DNA of 64,000 nt from Lysobacter enzymogenes (GCF_023617245.1 NZ_CP067396.1:3968001-4032000); one strand, 5' to 3'. Positions 32,801-41,754 are shown, counted from the stretch's first letter. Numbers and translations: made by a program. Notes: generated by a model not told the origin, from the letters alone.

Positions 32801-35800
32801 TCAGCGGCCGGCGTCGTTGCTTCCGGTCGACTGCGTCGTGGCCTGCGCGACCGGTGCGTCGCCGTCCACCGCCGCGGCCGTTCCCACGCGCGCGCTGCCC
32901 GGCGAGTACGACAGCAACAAGCCAAAGCTGGTGCCGGCGTCCAGGCCGCTGGCGTGCTGGCGACGCAGCAGCAGCGACAGGCGCCAGCGCTGCGCCAGCT
33001 CCATGTCCATGCCCGCGCCGTAGCTCAGCGCGTTGTCGCCGTAGCTGCGCAGCCGCAGCAGGTAGTCGTTGGCGGCCGGCAGGATCACGTAGTTCAGGCG
33101 CACGTCGCTGCGATCCTCCAGCGCTTGCCGGTACTCGATCGTCCAGAACGGGCGGAACACGTTGCCGCGCGCGGTCAGGATCGGGAAGCTGCCTTCCAGG
33201 CCCAGCGCGGCGCCGCTGTTTTCCACGGTCTGCGAACCGTAATTCAGGTCGTAGATGCCGAGCCCGGTTTCGCGGTAGCCGTCGAGCTTGGTGCGGCTGC
33301 CGTCGAGGCGGCCGTAACCGGTCAGCAGCAGGCCGCTGGCGCTGCCGTGCTCGTAGCCGGCGGTCAGCGAACCGAACACCTGGTCGCCTTCGCGATCGGC
33401 CGTGGCGATGGCTCCGGCGGTGGCGCTGTAGCGGCGGATGTCGTAGTCCAGCCGTCCCCAGCCGAGGGTGCCGTCGACGAACCAGCGCTCGCTCGGACGC
33501 CACAGGCCGTACAGCGACAGCGCGCGCTGACGCGCTTCGATCTTGGAGCGGCCGTCGTCGAGATCGGTGTCGTTCCAGCCGTAGCCACCGGCCACGCCGA
33601 GCAGGAAGCGCTCGCCGATGCGCCAGTCGGCGCCGACGGTGAGGCCGTCGCTCTGGAAGTCGAAGCCGTCGCTGCGCGCGTTGCGGTCGCGCTGGCCGTT
33701 GCTGATGGTGCCGGCCGTCCACAGGCCCCAGCCCTGCGGCAGGCGCGAGCCGTCGATCTGCGCGATCTGCTCGCCGCTCAGCGACAGGCCGCCGCCGGCG
33801 CGGGTGTTGTAGCTCAGCGCGATGCCGTTGCTGGTGCGGTTGGCGCCGGCGTAGCGCTGCTGACGCAGACGGTCGTTGATGTTGGACTGCTGCGCGGTGG
33901 CGAAACGCACCGCGGCGTCGGTCTGCGCCTGCAGGCCGCCGACCACGCTGGGATCGCGGGTCGGGTCGGGCCGGCCGGACACGGTCAACACCAGGCTGAC
34001 GCTGCCCTGCAGATAGTTGGGGGTAGCCGCCTGGGTCGCGGTCAGCGTGGCCACGCCGGCGCCGACGATGGTCACGCGGCGGCCGCTGACGGTGGCCACC
34101 GCGGTGTTGTCGCTGGCGAAGGTGAACGCGCCGGCGCTGTTGCTGCTCGGGTTCGGCAGGTCGAACGCCGCTTCGCCGTAGGTCTTGGCGATGTCGCCGA
34201 TCCAGCTCAGCTGCGGGGTGGCGCCGCCGATCAACACCTGCAGCGCGACTTGCGGCGCGGCGGTGTAGTTGGCGTTGCCGGCCTGGTCGGCGGTCAGCGC
34301 GCAGGTGCCCGCGGCGAGCATGGTCACCGTGCTGCCGCCGACCGTGCACACCGCCGGCGAAGCGCTGGCGAACACCACCGGATTGCCCGAGGGGCCGCCG
34401 TTCGCCGACACGCTGAAGCTGCCGCCCGGCGTGTACACCGGCGCGGCCGGGTTGGCGGCGAAGTCGGTGATGGCCTGCGCCGCGGCGCCGATGGTCACGT
34501 CCAGCGTCACTTGCGGCGCCGCGCTGTAGTTGGCGTCGGCGGCCTGGTTCGCGGTCAGCGAACACTGGCCGGCGCTGAGCATGGTCACGGTGCTGCCGCT
34601 GACCGTGCACACCGCGGCCGTGGCGCTGGCGAACACCACCGGGCTGGTCGAAGCGCCCGGCGTGGCCGACACGCTGAAGCTGCCGCCGGCGGCGAACACC
34701 GGCGCGGCCGGATTCGCGGCGAAGCCGGTGATCGCCTGCGCGGCCAGAGCGATGGTCACGTCCAGCGTCACCTGCGGCGAAGCGCTGTAGTTGGCGTCGG
34801 CGGCCTGGTTCGCGGTCAGCGAACAGGTGCCCGCGGCGAGCGTGGTCACCGCGCTGCCGGCGACGCTGCACACCGCCGGGCTGGCGCTGGCGAACACCAC
34901 CGGGCTGGTCGACAGGCCCGGCGTGGCCGACACGGCGAACGTGCCGCCCGGCGCGTACACCGGCGTGCCCGGGTTGGCCGCGAAGTTGCTGATCGCCTGC
35001 GTCGCCGCGCCGATGCTCACGGTGAAGCTCGCTTGCGGCGCGGCGGCGTAGTTGGCGTTGCCGGCCTGATCGGCGTTCAGCGCGCAGGTGCCGGCCGACA
35101 CGATCGTCGCGGTGTTGCCGCTGATCGTGCACACGCCGGTGCTGGTGCTGGCGAAGGTGACCGGATTGCCGGACGCGCCGCCGGTCGCGGACACGGTGAA
35201 CGTACCGCCCGGGGCGTATACCGGCGCGGCCGGATTCGAGGCGAAGCCGCCGATGGCCTGCGCGGCCTGGCCGATGGTGACGGCCAGCGAAGCCTGCGGC
35301 GCGGCGCTGTAGTTGGCGTTGCCGGCCTGGTCGGCGGTCAGCGAGCACACGCCCGCGGCGACGGTGGTGACCGTGCTGCCGGCGACGGTGCACACCGCCG
35401 GGCTGGCGCTGGCGAACACGACCGGATTGCCGGAGGCGCCGCCGGTCGCGGAGACGGTGAACGTACCGCCCGGAGCATACGTCGGCGTGGCCGGGTTGGC
35501 GGCGAAGGCGGAGATCGCCTGGGCGCCCTGGGCGATCGCCAAGGTGTAGGCGCGGGTGCCGCTGAAGCTGTTGCTGGAAGTCGCCTGCACGGTGAAGTTG
35601 AACGAGCCCGCCGCGGTCGGCGTGCCCGACAGCGCGCCGCCGGTCGACAAGGCCAGGCCCGGCGGCAAGGCGCCGGCGCTGACCGCGAAGTTGTACGGCG
35701 CGACGCCGCCGTTGCCGCTGCTGGCGGTGAGGGTTTGCGAATACGCCGTGTTGAGCGCGCCGTTCGGCAAGGTGGGCGGCGCCACCGTGACCGTCACGGT

Positions 35801-37051
35801 GGTGCAGGCGAGCGCGATGTTGGTGACGTCCGCGGCGATCGCCGCACCGCTGGCCGGGGTCGCCGTACATATCTGTCCGGCCGGCGAGCCGAGCACGCTG
35901 ACGTTCCAGTTGGCGCCCTGCGGCAAGCGGGTCGGGAAGACGAAACTGGTCGCGGCCTGGGCCACGACGACTTGCTGACTGCCGGCCGGGTTGGTCGACG
36001 CCAATTGCAGGGTGACCGGGCCGGTCTGGCCGGCCGCAGTGCCGCCGACCGAGAAGGTCGGCGCCGCGAAACAGATCAGCGCCGCGCCGTTGCCGGTCTG
36101 CACGCCGTTGTTGAAGACCACGCCGGTCAGCGCGGTCGCGGACGAGCTGCCGCCCGCGCCGCCGCCGCCGCCGCCGTTCCAGTTCTGCTGGCAGGCGGTG
36201 GTGCCGACGCCCGCGCCGCCGCCGCCCGCGCCGACCGTGGCGCCGCCGCCGCCGCCGCCGCCGAAACCGGCGCCGCTGAAGGAGCCGGAGAAGTTGAACG
36301 AGTCGCCGCCGTTGCCGTTGGCGGCGTTGCCGGCCGTGGCCGGGAAGCCGCCGCATCCGGCGCCGCCGGCACCGCCGGTGCCGACCGCGCCGCCACCGCC
36401 GCCGAACGGGCCGGGACCGCCGGGCACGGTCGCGCCCGTGCCGCCGGTGCCGCCGCCGCCGACGCCGCCGTTGCCGCCGGCGATCACGCTGGTGGTGCTC
36501 CAGCCGGCGTTGCCGCCGCCACCGCCGCCGCCGGCGACGGCCACGCGGTTGCCGATGGCGTTGCCGTTGAGGCGCAGGTCGGTGGCGCCGCCGCCGATGC
36601 CGTCCACGCCCTGGCCGATGCCGCCGGGATTGACCGCCTGCGAGGCCTGTCCGCCGACCCAGATCGACAAGGCCGCGCCGGGGGTCACCGCCAGGGTGCC
36701 GCGCACCCGGCCGCCGAGGCCGCCGATGCCGCCGGGCGAATTGGGACTGCCGCCGATGGTGCCGGCGCCGCTGCGCCCGGCGCCGCCCTGGGCGCCGCTG
36801 AGGTAGACGGTCAACGAGTGCACGCCGGCCGGGACCGTCAAGGTCTGCTCGCCGCCGGTGAAGCCGAACGCCGCCGGCGTCTCGCCGATCGCGCAGCTTT
36901 GCGCCTGCGCCGCGCCGGCCAGCCCGAGGCCCGGCAACAGCAACCAGGCCGCCCACCACGCCGCACCGCGGCGGTCCCCGCGCCCGCGCAAGCCCGCACC
37001 CGCGGGCACCAGCGCGCCCGAGCGCACCGCCCTTCTCATCGAACCGATCAT
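32801..37051 (-). CDS. Autotransporter with Gly-rich, Ig-like and 87-residue repeat domains
   Basis: This 1416-residue protein has, in order, a long n-region signal peptide (ends AAQA, about residue 50); a Gly-rich region to about residue 290 with runs such as GGGGGGGNAGW; a He_PIG-type Ig domain (about 405-485); five 87-residue repeats; a bacterial Ig-2-like domain (ATVSGRRVTIVGAGVATLTA); and a C-terminal autotransporter barrel (about 1120-1380). Each repeat has the pattern AQAIxxFAANPAAPVYAPGG ... VCTVxGSTVT ... CSLTADQAGNANY with two Cys. A 30-residue non-barrel tail follows the last strand (LLLSYSP). ATG 37051 is preferred; a GTG at 37066 is possible. Confidence 0.88.
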   Translation of the reverse strand: MIGSMRRAVRSGALVPAGAGLRGRGDRRGAAWWAAWLLLPGLGLAGAAQAQSCAIGETPAAFGFTGGEQTLTVPAGVHSLTVYLSGAQGGAGRSGAGTIGGSPNSPGGIGGLGGRVRGTLAVTPGAALSIWVGGQASQAVNPGGIGQGVDGIGGGATDLRLNGNAIGNRVAVAGGGGGGGNAGWSTTSVIAGGNGGVGGGGTGGTGATVPGGPGPFGGGGGAVGTGGAGGAGCGGFPATAGNAANGNGGDSFNFSGSFSGAGFGGGGGGGATVGAGGGGAGVGTTACQQNWNGGGGGGAGGSSSATALTGVVFNNGVQTGNGAALICFAAPTFSVGGTAAGQTGPVTLQLASTNPAGSQQVVVAQAATSFVFPTRLPQGANWNVSVLGSPAGQICTATPASGAAIAADVTNIALACTTVTVTVAPPTLPNGALNTAYSQTLTASSGNGGVAPYNFAVSAGALPPGLALSTGGALSGTPTAAGSFNFTVQATSSNSFSGTRAYTLAIAQGAQAISAFAANPATPTYAPGGTFTVSATGGASGNPVVFASASPAVCTVAGSTVTTVAAGVCSLTADQAGNANYSAAPQASLAVTIGQAAQAIGGFASNPAAPVYAPGGTFTVSATGGASGNPVTFASTSTGVCTISGNTATIVSAGTCALNADQAGNANYAAAPQASFTVSIGAATQAISNFAANPGTPVYAPGGTFAVSATPGLSTSPVVFASASPAVCSVAGSAVTTLAAGTCSLTANQAADANYSASPQVTLDVTIALAAQAITGFAANPAAPVFAAGGSFSVSATPGASTSPVVFASATAAVCTVSGSTVTMLSAGQCSLTANQAADANYSAAPQVTLDVTIGAAAQAITDFAANPAAPVYTPGGSFSVSANGGPSGNPVVFASASPAVCTVGGSTVTMLAAGTCALTADQAGNANYTAAPQVALQVLIGGATPQLSWIGDIAKTYGEAAFDLPNPSSNSAGAFTFASDNTAVATVSGRRVTIVGAGVATLTATQAATPNYLQGSVSLVLTVSGRPDPTRDPSVVGGLQAQTDAAVRFATAQQSNINDRLRQQRYAGANRTSNGIALSYNTRAGGGLSLSGEQIAQIDGSRLPQGWGLWTAGTISNGQRDRNARSDGFDFQSDGLTVGADWRIGERFLLGVAGGYGWNDTDLDDGRSKIEARQRALSLYGLWRPSERWFVDGTLGWGRLDYDIRRYSATAGAIATADREGDQVFGSLTAGYEHGSASGLLLTGYGRLDGSRTKLDGYRETGLGIYDLNYGSQTVENSGAALGLEGSFPILTARGNVFRPFWTIEYRQALEDRSDVRLNYVILPAANDYLLRLRSYGDNALSYGAGMDMELAQRWRLSLLLRRQHASGLDAGTSFGLLLSYSPGSARVGTAAAVDGDAPVAQATTQSTGSNDAGR
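34222..35530 (-). repeat. Five tandem 261-bp repeats within the autotransporter gene
   Basis: Five in-frame units of exactly 87 codons encode Ig-like modules, each with a conserved Cys pair (AVCTV and CSLTA). Identity between adjacent units is high at protein level. Units differ in the GGASGNPV versus PGASTSPV loop, alternating between two sub-types. Confidence 0.85.
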
Positions 37052-37490
37052 GTTTGCCCCCGACACAGCGCCCCCAAGGCACCGCGACTATCCCGTAACC
37101 CCTGACGACGCCGAAGTGCGACGCGCCCCGTATGCATGCCGGGCGCGATCGCCCCGGCCTGCTACCGTCCACCACCGTCCCCTTCGGCTCGGTCGTCCGG
37201 ACGTCTTGCCGCCTGGAAATCCAGACGCATTTCCCCCTGTTACGGGAAACGAGTGCGATTCAGGTCACTAATTTGGGCCATTTAGACGTACGGGATCGGA
37301 TTGCGCAGGTCCTGGCGCGAAAGCCGGCGCCTCCCGCCCCGTCGTGGCGGCAACCGCCGCCGCGGCTGACCGCGATTCGCCCCGTGGCTACAATAGGCGG
37401 ATGCCGCGGCGTCGCCTCCCGGCACGGACAGGACCGCCCCCGGAACCGTCCGGCCCCGGAGAACCCGCATAAGCCATTGATTTCAAAGCC
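37052..37490. other. Intergenic between autotransporter and tRNA-Arg
   Basis: This 439-bp gap has a moderately AT-richer centre (about 37250-37285, CACTAATTTGGGCCATTTAG) that could hold the autotransporter promoter. The tRNA promoter is at 37366-37394. No gene recognised. Confidence 0.4.
37366..37394 (+). promoter_or_regulatory. Sigma-70 promoter for tRNA-Arg
   Basis: CTGACC (37366-37371) and TACAAT (37389-37394) are separated by 17 nt, about 96 bp upstream of the tRNA 5' end. Confidence 0.6.
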
Positions 37491-37567
37491 GGCCCCGTAG
37501 CTCAGCTGGATAGAGCATCCCCCTCCTAAGGGGAAGGTCACACGTTCGAATCGTGTCGGGGTCGCCA
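37491..37567 (+). tRNA. tRNA-Arg (anticodon CCT)
   Basis: This 77-nt gene starts GGCCCCGTAGCTCAGCTGG and ends with encoded GCCA. The acceptor stem GGCCCCG pairs with CGGGGTC. The anticodon stem TCCCC/GGGGA encloses CTCCTAA, giving anticodon CCT for AGG. T-arm ACGTTCGAATCGT is standard. Confidence 0.97.
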
Positions 37568-37666
37568 CCTTCCGGCGCCGCGCGCCGCCGCCAGGCCGAC
37601 GCGCCGCCCACCCATTTCAATCCGCTCGCCACGCCCCCCGGCGTGCCACCACATGGAGCTTTCGGT

Positions 37667-39199
37667 ATGACCCACCCCGTTCTCGCCGCCCTGGGACTCA
37701 AAGACAACGAGTCCGGCACCTACCTCGGCCACGGCGAATGGTCCAAGACCGCCGACGCCGGCGTGCTGGAACCCGTCAATCCCACCGACGGCGAAGTGCT
37801 CGCGCGCGTGCAGGCGTCCTCGCAGAGCGACTACGACACCATCGTCGAGCGCGCCCAGGCCGCCTTCGCGGTGTGGCGCACCACCCCGGCGCCGCGCCGC
37901 GGCGAAGCGATCCGCCTGTGCAGCGACGCGCTGCGCAAGCACAAGGACGCGCTGGGTTCGCTGGTCGCGCTGGAGATGGGCAAGTCCAAGCCGGAAGGCG
38001 ACGGCGAAGTGCAGGAGATGATCGACATCGGCGACTTCGCCGTCGGCCTGTCGCGCCAGCTCTACGGCCTGACCATGCACTCCGAGCGTCCGGGCCACCG
38101 CATGTACGAGCAGTGGCACCCGCTCGGCATCGTCGGCATCATCTCGGCGTTCAACTTCCCGGTCGCGGTGTGGGCCTGGAACAGCTTCATCGCGGCGATC
38201 TGCGGCGACATCTCGATCTGGAAGCCCTCGCCGAAGACCCCGCTGTCGGCGATCGCGTCGATGAAGATCTGCAACGAGGCGCTGCGCGCCGGCGGCTTCC
38301 CCGACCTGTTCTTCCTGTTCAACGACGCCGGCACCGAGCTGGCCTCGAACTTCGTCGACGACAAGCGCGTGGCGCTGGTCAGCTTCACCGGCTCGACCAA
38401 GGTCGGCCGCGCCGTGGGCGAGCGCGTCGCCCGCCGCATGGGCCGTTCGCTGCTGGAACTCGGCGGCAACAACGCGATCATCGTCGACGCCAGCGCCGAC
38501 CTGAAGCTGGCGATCCCGGCGATCGCGTTCGGCGCGGTCGGCACCGCCGGCCAGCGCTGCACCACCACCCGCCGCCTGTTCGTGCACGAGTCGATCCATG
38601 ACGACGTGCTGGCCAAGCTGGTCGCCGCGTACAAGCAGGTCGAGAAGAAGATCGGCGACCCGACCGACCCGGCCAACCTGATGGGCCCGCTCAACAGCCA
38701 GGACGGCGTGCAGGCCTACCTCGACGCGATCGCCAAGGCCAAGGCCTCCGGCGGCAAGGTCGAGACCGGCGGCGAGCGCATCGACCGCAAGGGCAACTTC
38801 GTGCTGCCGGCCATCGTCACTGGCCTCACCAACGACGCCGAAGTCGTGCAGACCGAGACCTTCGCGCCGATCCTGTACGTGATGAAGTTCAGCAAGCTCG
38901 AAGACGCCATCGCGCTGCAGAACGACGTGCCGCAGGGCCTGTCCTCGTCGATCTTCACCGCCAACCTCAAGGCCGCCGAGGCGTTCCTGTCGGCGGCCGG
39001 CTCGGACTGCGGCATCGCCAACGTCAACATCGGCACCTCCGGCGCCGAGATCGGCGGCGCGTTCGGCGGCGAGAAGGAGACCGGCGGCGGCCGCGAATCG
39101 GGTTCGGACGCGTGGCGCGCCTACATGCGCCGCCAGACCAACACGATCAACTACTCCGACGCGCTGCCGCTGGCCCAGGGCATCAAGTTCGACCTGTAA
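37667..39199 (+). CDS. ALDH7-family aldehyde dehydrogenase (L-aminoadipate-semialdehyde/piperideine-6-carboxylate type)
   Basis: This 510-residue NAD-dependent aldehyde dehydrogenase has catalytic Cys298 (GTAGQRCTTTRR) and Glu264 (LLELGGNNA), with cofactor motif FTGSTKVGR. The C-terminal segment NVNIGTSGAEIGGAFGGEKE followed by TGGGRESGSDAWRAYMRRQT is specific to ALDH7 (antiquitin/AmaB), which oxidises alpha-aminoadipate semialdehyde in lysine catabolism. No other lysine-degradation genes are adjacent. GGAG is about 13 bases upstream of ATG 37667; the start matches the family N-terminus. Confidence 0.92.
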   Translation: MTHPVLAALGLKDNESGTYLGHGEWSKTADAGVLEPVNPTDGEVLARVQASSQSDYDTIVERAQAAFAVWRTTPAPRRGEAIRLCSDALRKHKDALGSLVALEMGKSKPEGDGEVQEMIDIGDFAVGLSRQLYGLTMHSERPGHRMYEQWHPLGIVGIISAFNFPVAVWAWNSFIAAICGDISIWKPSPKTPLSAIASMKICNEALRAGGFPDLFFLFNDAGTELASNFVDDKRVALVSFTGSTKVGRAVGERVARRMGRSLLELGGNNAIIVDASADLKLAIPAIAFGAVGTAGQRCTTTRRLFVHESIHDDVLAKLVAAYKQVEKKIGDPTDPANLMGPLNSQDGVQAYLDAIAKAKASGGKVETGGERIDRKGNFVLPAIVTGLTNDAEVVQTETFAPILYVMKFSKLEDAIALQNDVPQGLSSSIFTANLKAAEAFLSAAGSDCGIANVNIGTSGAEIGGAFGGEKETGGGRESGSDAWRAYMRRQTNTINYSDALPLAQGIKFDL

Positions 39200-39558
39200 G
39201 ACGAAGCGGCGGACGGGGCCCTGCTTCGCTCCGCCGCAAGGTCCGTCGCCGCCGGGGTGTACTCCGGCGGCGATGGATATCCGGGTCCGTCCCATCGTTG
39301 CAAGCGAACGGGTGCGGACTGCGCGCATGCCATAGCGGCCTCTTCGCGACCCGGCTCAAGACGTGCCGGCTCAAGACGTGATTGCGGCCGCGCCAGAGCC
39401 GCCGGCAAGACGGCTGCGTGCTGGCCGGTTAGAACGACATCGAGAGGGAGTCCGGCTTTCGCCGGAACGACGGCCGGCACGCTCCGCGGCGTACTGAATG
39501 ACGCCAGGCGCCGATCGTGGAGTCGAGGGATTTCGACCGCGCGTCGCGATCGAGGAGC
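39200..39558. other. Intergenic with one REP-like element
   Basis: A 359-bp gap. A single REP-like element lies at 39449-39471 (TCCGGCTTTCGCCGGAACGA). Nothing else was recognised, apart from the ribosome site of the following gene at its end. Confidence 0.5.
39449..39471 (-). repeat. REP-like element, CCGGCGAAAGCCGG family
   Basis: A single unpaired copy of the element also present at 14294, 14639, 16224, 62034 and 62118. Confidence 0.75.
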
Positions 39559-40440
39559 ATGAAGATCGGCATCCAGGAAAACGATCCGCCGCCGCCCCAA
39601 CGCGAGGACGCGCTGTTCGCGATCGAAGGCGTGCTCGATCTACTGTGGGTCGAAGACGAGCCGGATCGGCTGCTGTCGCGAATCGCGCGGCAACCTGTCG
39701 CCGGCGCTGACGCGGACGCCTAGGCCCGCGACGCCTCCGCGATCGCGCAAGCCGCGGACGGCATCGAACGCGCGCTGTATTTCGCCGAAGACCTGCAGTA
39801 CTTCGCCGGCCTCATCGACGGCCGGCCGGTGTGCGGCCAATTCGCCGGCGCCGACAAGCTCAAGCCGGGCCATCGGGTGAAAGCCGCGGTTTCGCGCAGC
39901 GGCAACGCGCTGCGCGCGCACGCGATACTCGACCCGCAGCAAGGCAGGCTGTGGATACACCATCCGCGCGGCAGCGCGGCGGATGCGAAAGCCGAGCGCA
40001 AACTCGCGCTGCGGCTGTTTTGTTGCAGCTACGTCGGCTCGGCCTTGCTCTGCGCGCTGGCGTATTGGGCCCAGGGCCTGCCGCTGACCGCACTGGCGCA
40101 AGCGCAGTCGTGGCTACTGATCGGCAACGCGATCGTGTTCGGCGCCATGGCCCTGTCGGCCGACTACCGGATGGACCGGCCTTCGCCATCGAAAAACGGG
40201 CCGCTGCGCCTGCTCGGGTTCGCCGATCCGCATCGGGTCGATCTGTCCCGATACCGGATCGGCGATGTGGAAATGCGCAAGCACTTGGGCTTCATCCGCG
40301 CGAACCGGCAGGCGCTGCGCAGTGGACGCATGCAAGCGGTCGAGACTCCGGAACTGCTGCGCCAATCCAGCGAGCGCCACCGCGACGTGTACGACTACCG
40401 CCAGGCGGTCGCCGACGGCAAGGCGGCGGTGAAGCGCTGA
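39559..40440 (+). pseudogene. Membrane protein gene split by an in-frame amber codon (putative T6SS-effector-like family)
   Basis: ATG 39559 has a strong GAGGAG site and opens a frame (MKIGIQENDPPPPQREDALF) that reads well for 54 codons to TAG at 39721-39723. The same frame continues at once for 238 codons to TGA 40440 (ARDASAIAQAADGIERALYF...), with hydrophobic segments around FCCSYVGSALLCALAYWAQG and WLLIGNAIVFGAMAL. No ribosome site sits at the only plausible internal start (GTG 39829). The layout, a short cytoplasmic beta-type domain (GRPVCGQFAGADKLKPGHRV) then a helical hairpin, resembles a xanthomonad family annotated as putative type VI effectors; that link is weak. Read as one gene it is a recent nonsense pseudogene, or amber readthrough. 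Confidence 0.6.
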
Positions 40441-40500
40441 GCGCCGTCCGCGCCGGGGCCGCGGGCGATGGCGCAAGACCGCTCGGTCGAACAGCAGGCC

Positions 40501-40532
40501 GCGCCGCGCCGCGCCGCGCCGCGCCGATCCGG
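40501..40532 (+). repeat. GCGCC pentanucleotide micro-repeat
   Basis: About five to six perfect tandem copies of GCGCC lie between the split gene and the first six-cysteine gene. Confidence 0.7.
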
Positions 40533-40579
40533 CTCGCCGCCGCGCATGAGCCGACGGTCGCAAACTCCGGCGCCGTCGC

Positions 40580-40608
40580 TTGACCGGCTCCGGTGAGCTG
40601 CCTAGCGT
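40580..40608 (+). promoter_or_regulatory. Promoter of six-Cys gene 1
   Basis: TTGACC (40580-40585) and TAGCGT (40603-40608) are exactly 17 nt apart. The conserved leader element CAGAAGGACTGGCGCC begins 10 nt further on. Confidence 0.65.
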
Positions 40609-40617
40609 GATATTCGT

Positions 40618-40633
40618 CAGAAGGACTGGCGCC
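40618..40633 (+). promoter_or_regulatory. Conserved leader element, copy 1
   Basis: CAGAAGGACTGGCGCC, one mismatch from copy 3. It lies just after the predicted transcription start and about 83 bp before the start codon. Confidence 0.6.
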
Positions 40634-40715
40634 GATGGACAGGCCGCCTGCGACCGCGCGCGCAACTTGGCGTTCGCCTCACGACCGTCGCCCCGATCAC
40701 GAACAAGGAGGTCTC

Positions 40716-40946
40716 ATGACTACCCGCCGCATCGTTCCCCGCAGCATCCGCCTGCGCCTGGCCCTGGCCGCGTTCGGCTTCGCCGCCGCGCTCGCCGCGA
40801 CCGCCGCCACTCCGCGCTGCGAGCAGTGCATCGCCGGCTACTACGACTGCCGCGCCGCCGGTTTCGACTACGACTCCTGCCGCAACGACTTGATGTTCTG
40901 CCAGCGCGCCAACCACTGCCCGATGGTGGAGCCGCCGGAAATCTGA
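40716..40946 (+). CDS. Small exported six-cysteine protein 1, 76 aa
   Basis: The N-terminus is basic (TTRRIVPRSIRLRL) followed by a hydrophobic core ALAAFGFAAALAATAA, predicting export. The mature ~43 residues carry exactly six Cys with spacing C-x2-C-x6-C-x9-C-x6-C-x5-C, suggesting three disulfides. The spacing is shared with three neighbouring genes. AAGGAGG lies 6 bases before ATG 40716. I know no named family with this pattern. Roles consistent with it include a secreted antimicrobial or signalling mini-protein or an envelope protein; none is shown. Confidence 0.75.
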   Translation: MTTRRIVPRSIRLRLALAAFGFAAALAATAATPRCEQCIAGYYDCRAAGFDYDSCRNDLMFCQRANHCPMVEPPEI

Positions 40947-41026
40947 TCGTTCGTGCGGCGAAAACGCCGCCGCGCCGTCTTCGCAGACCGCGACGCCTGT
41001 TGCGTTTGTGCAGGGCGCAGGCGGCC

Positions 41027-41056
41027 TAGCATGGGCGGGCCAGATGGACTGGCGAC
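41027..41056 (+). promoter_or_regulatory. Promoter -10 and leader element of six-Cys gene 2
   Basis: TAGCAT (41027-41032) is followed 8 nt later by CAGATGGACTGGCGAC (41041-41056), matching copies 1 and 3. A -35 is less clear (TTTGTG at about 41005). In this copy the ATGGACTGG frame reads through in frame into the gene. Confidence 0.55.
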
Positions 41057-41073
41057 ACATGAAGGAGGGTCTT

Positions 41074-41304
41074 GTGAACACACGGAACCGTAGCATCCGC
41101 CTGCGCCTGGGCGCGTTCGCGCTGGCCGCGTTCGGCTTCGCCGCGACGATGACCGCGACCGCCGCCGGGTTCGGCTGCGATCACTGCTTGCCCGAGTACT
41201 ACGGCTGCCGCGACGCCGGCGGCGACTACGACAGCTGCGTCAACGCGTTCTGGCAGTGCCAGACGTCCAACGGCTGCATGATCAGCCTGCCGCCGGAGTA
41301 CTGA
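41074..41304 (+). CDS. Small exported six-cysteine protein 2, 76 aa
   Basis: Paralogue of gene 1, and the same length when begun at GTG 41074. The GAAGGAGG site 5-6 bases upstream supports that start over ATG 41059. Basic residues (NTRNRSIRLRL) precede a hydrophobic core (AFALAAFGFAATMTATAA). The mature part has C-x2-C-x6-C-x9-C-x6-C-x5-C, identical in spacing to gene 1, and shares YY.C..AG.DYDSC and a PPE terminus. Confidence 0.75.
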   Translation: MNTRNRSIRLRLGAFALAAFGFAATMTATAAGFGCDHCLPEYYGCRDAGGDYDSCVNAFWQCQTSNGCMISLPPEY

Positions 41305-41335
41305 TCCGGCGCGTGCGTCGGACGTCGATGTCCAG

Positions 41336-41364
41336 GCCCGCGGGCGCGAGTCCGCGGGCTTTTT
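41336..41364 (+). terminator. Rho-independent terminator after six-Cys gene 2
   Basis: GCCCGCGG (41336-41343) pairs with CCGCGGGC (41352-41359) and is followed by TTTTT. It isolates genes 1-2 from the DUF4190 gene. Confidence 0.85.
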
Positions 41365-41463
41365 CGTCGCCGCCGCGCCGGCCCCGCGCCGGCCCGATCC
41401 TGGCCCGCGCGCAGCCCGGGCCGTATGCTGTGACCGATTTCACTCAAGCGAAGGAACGTCCGC

Positions 41464-41754
41464 ATGCAAGTCCCCGCCCGGGAAACCAATGTCCTGGCCA
41501 TTCTCAGCCTCATCGCCGGCATCCTCGGCTGGACCCTGCTGCCGGTCCTCGGCAGCCTCGCCGCGATCGTCACCGGCCACATCGCGCGCGGGCAGATCCG
41601 TCGCGAACCCCAACGCTACGACGGCGCCGGCCTCGCCATCGGCGGCCTGATCCTGGGCTGGTCGTCGGTGATCATCGCGGTGCTGACGGTGGTGGTGATC
41701 GTGTTGTTCTTCGGCGGCATCGCCGCGCTGCTGGCGTTCTCCGGCCAGCACTGA
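41464..41754 (+). CDS. DUF4190 membrane protein, 96 aa
   Basis: Two transmembrane segments (NVLAILSLIAGILGWTLLPV and VIIAVLTVVVIVLFFGGIAA) flank the DUF4190 signature GSLAAIVTGHIARGQIRR..QRYDGAGLAIGGLILGW. DUF4190 proteins are small inner-membrane proteins of unknown function. AAGGA precedes ATG 41464. It sits between six-cysteine genes 2 and 3, in the same direction but with a terminator upstream, so it is probably transcribed separately. Confidence 0.85.
   Translation: MQVPARETNVLAILSLIAGILGWTLLPVLGSLAAIVTGHIARGQIRREPQRYDGAGLAIGGLILGWSSVIIAVLTVVVIVLFFGGIAALLAFSGQH

Noticed and set aside
34222..35530. Tandem 261-bp repeats considered as a CRISPR or satellite array
   Set aside because: The repeats are contiguous, in frame and code for protein modules without spacers. 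No CRISPR array or cas gene was seen in the window.
32954..37105. A 1383-codon plus-strand frame opposite the autotransporter
   Set aside because: It mirrors the Gly-rich and repeat codons of the real gene; the translation is repetitive Arg/Gly/Ala with no start signal.
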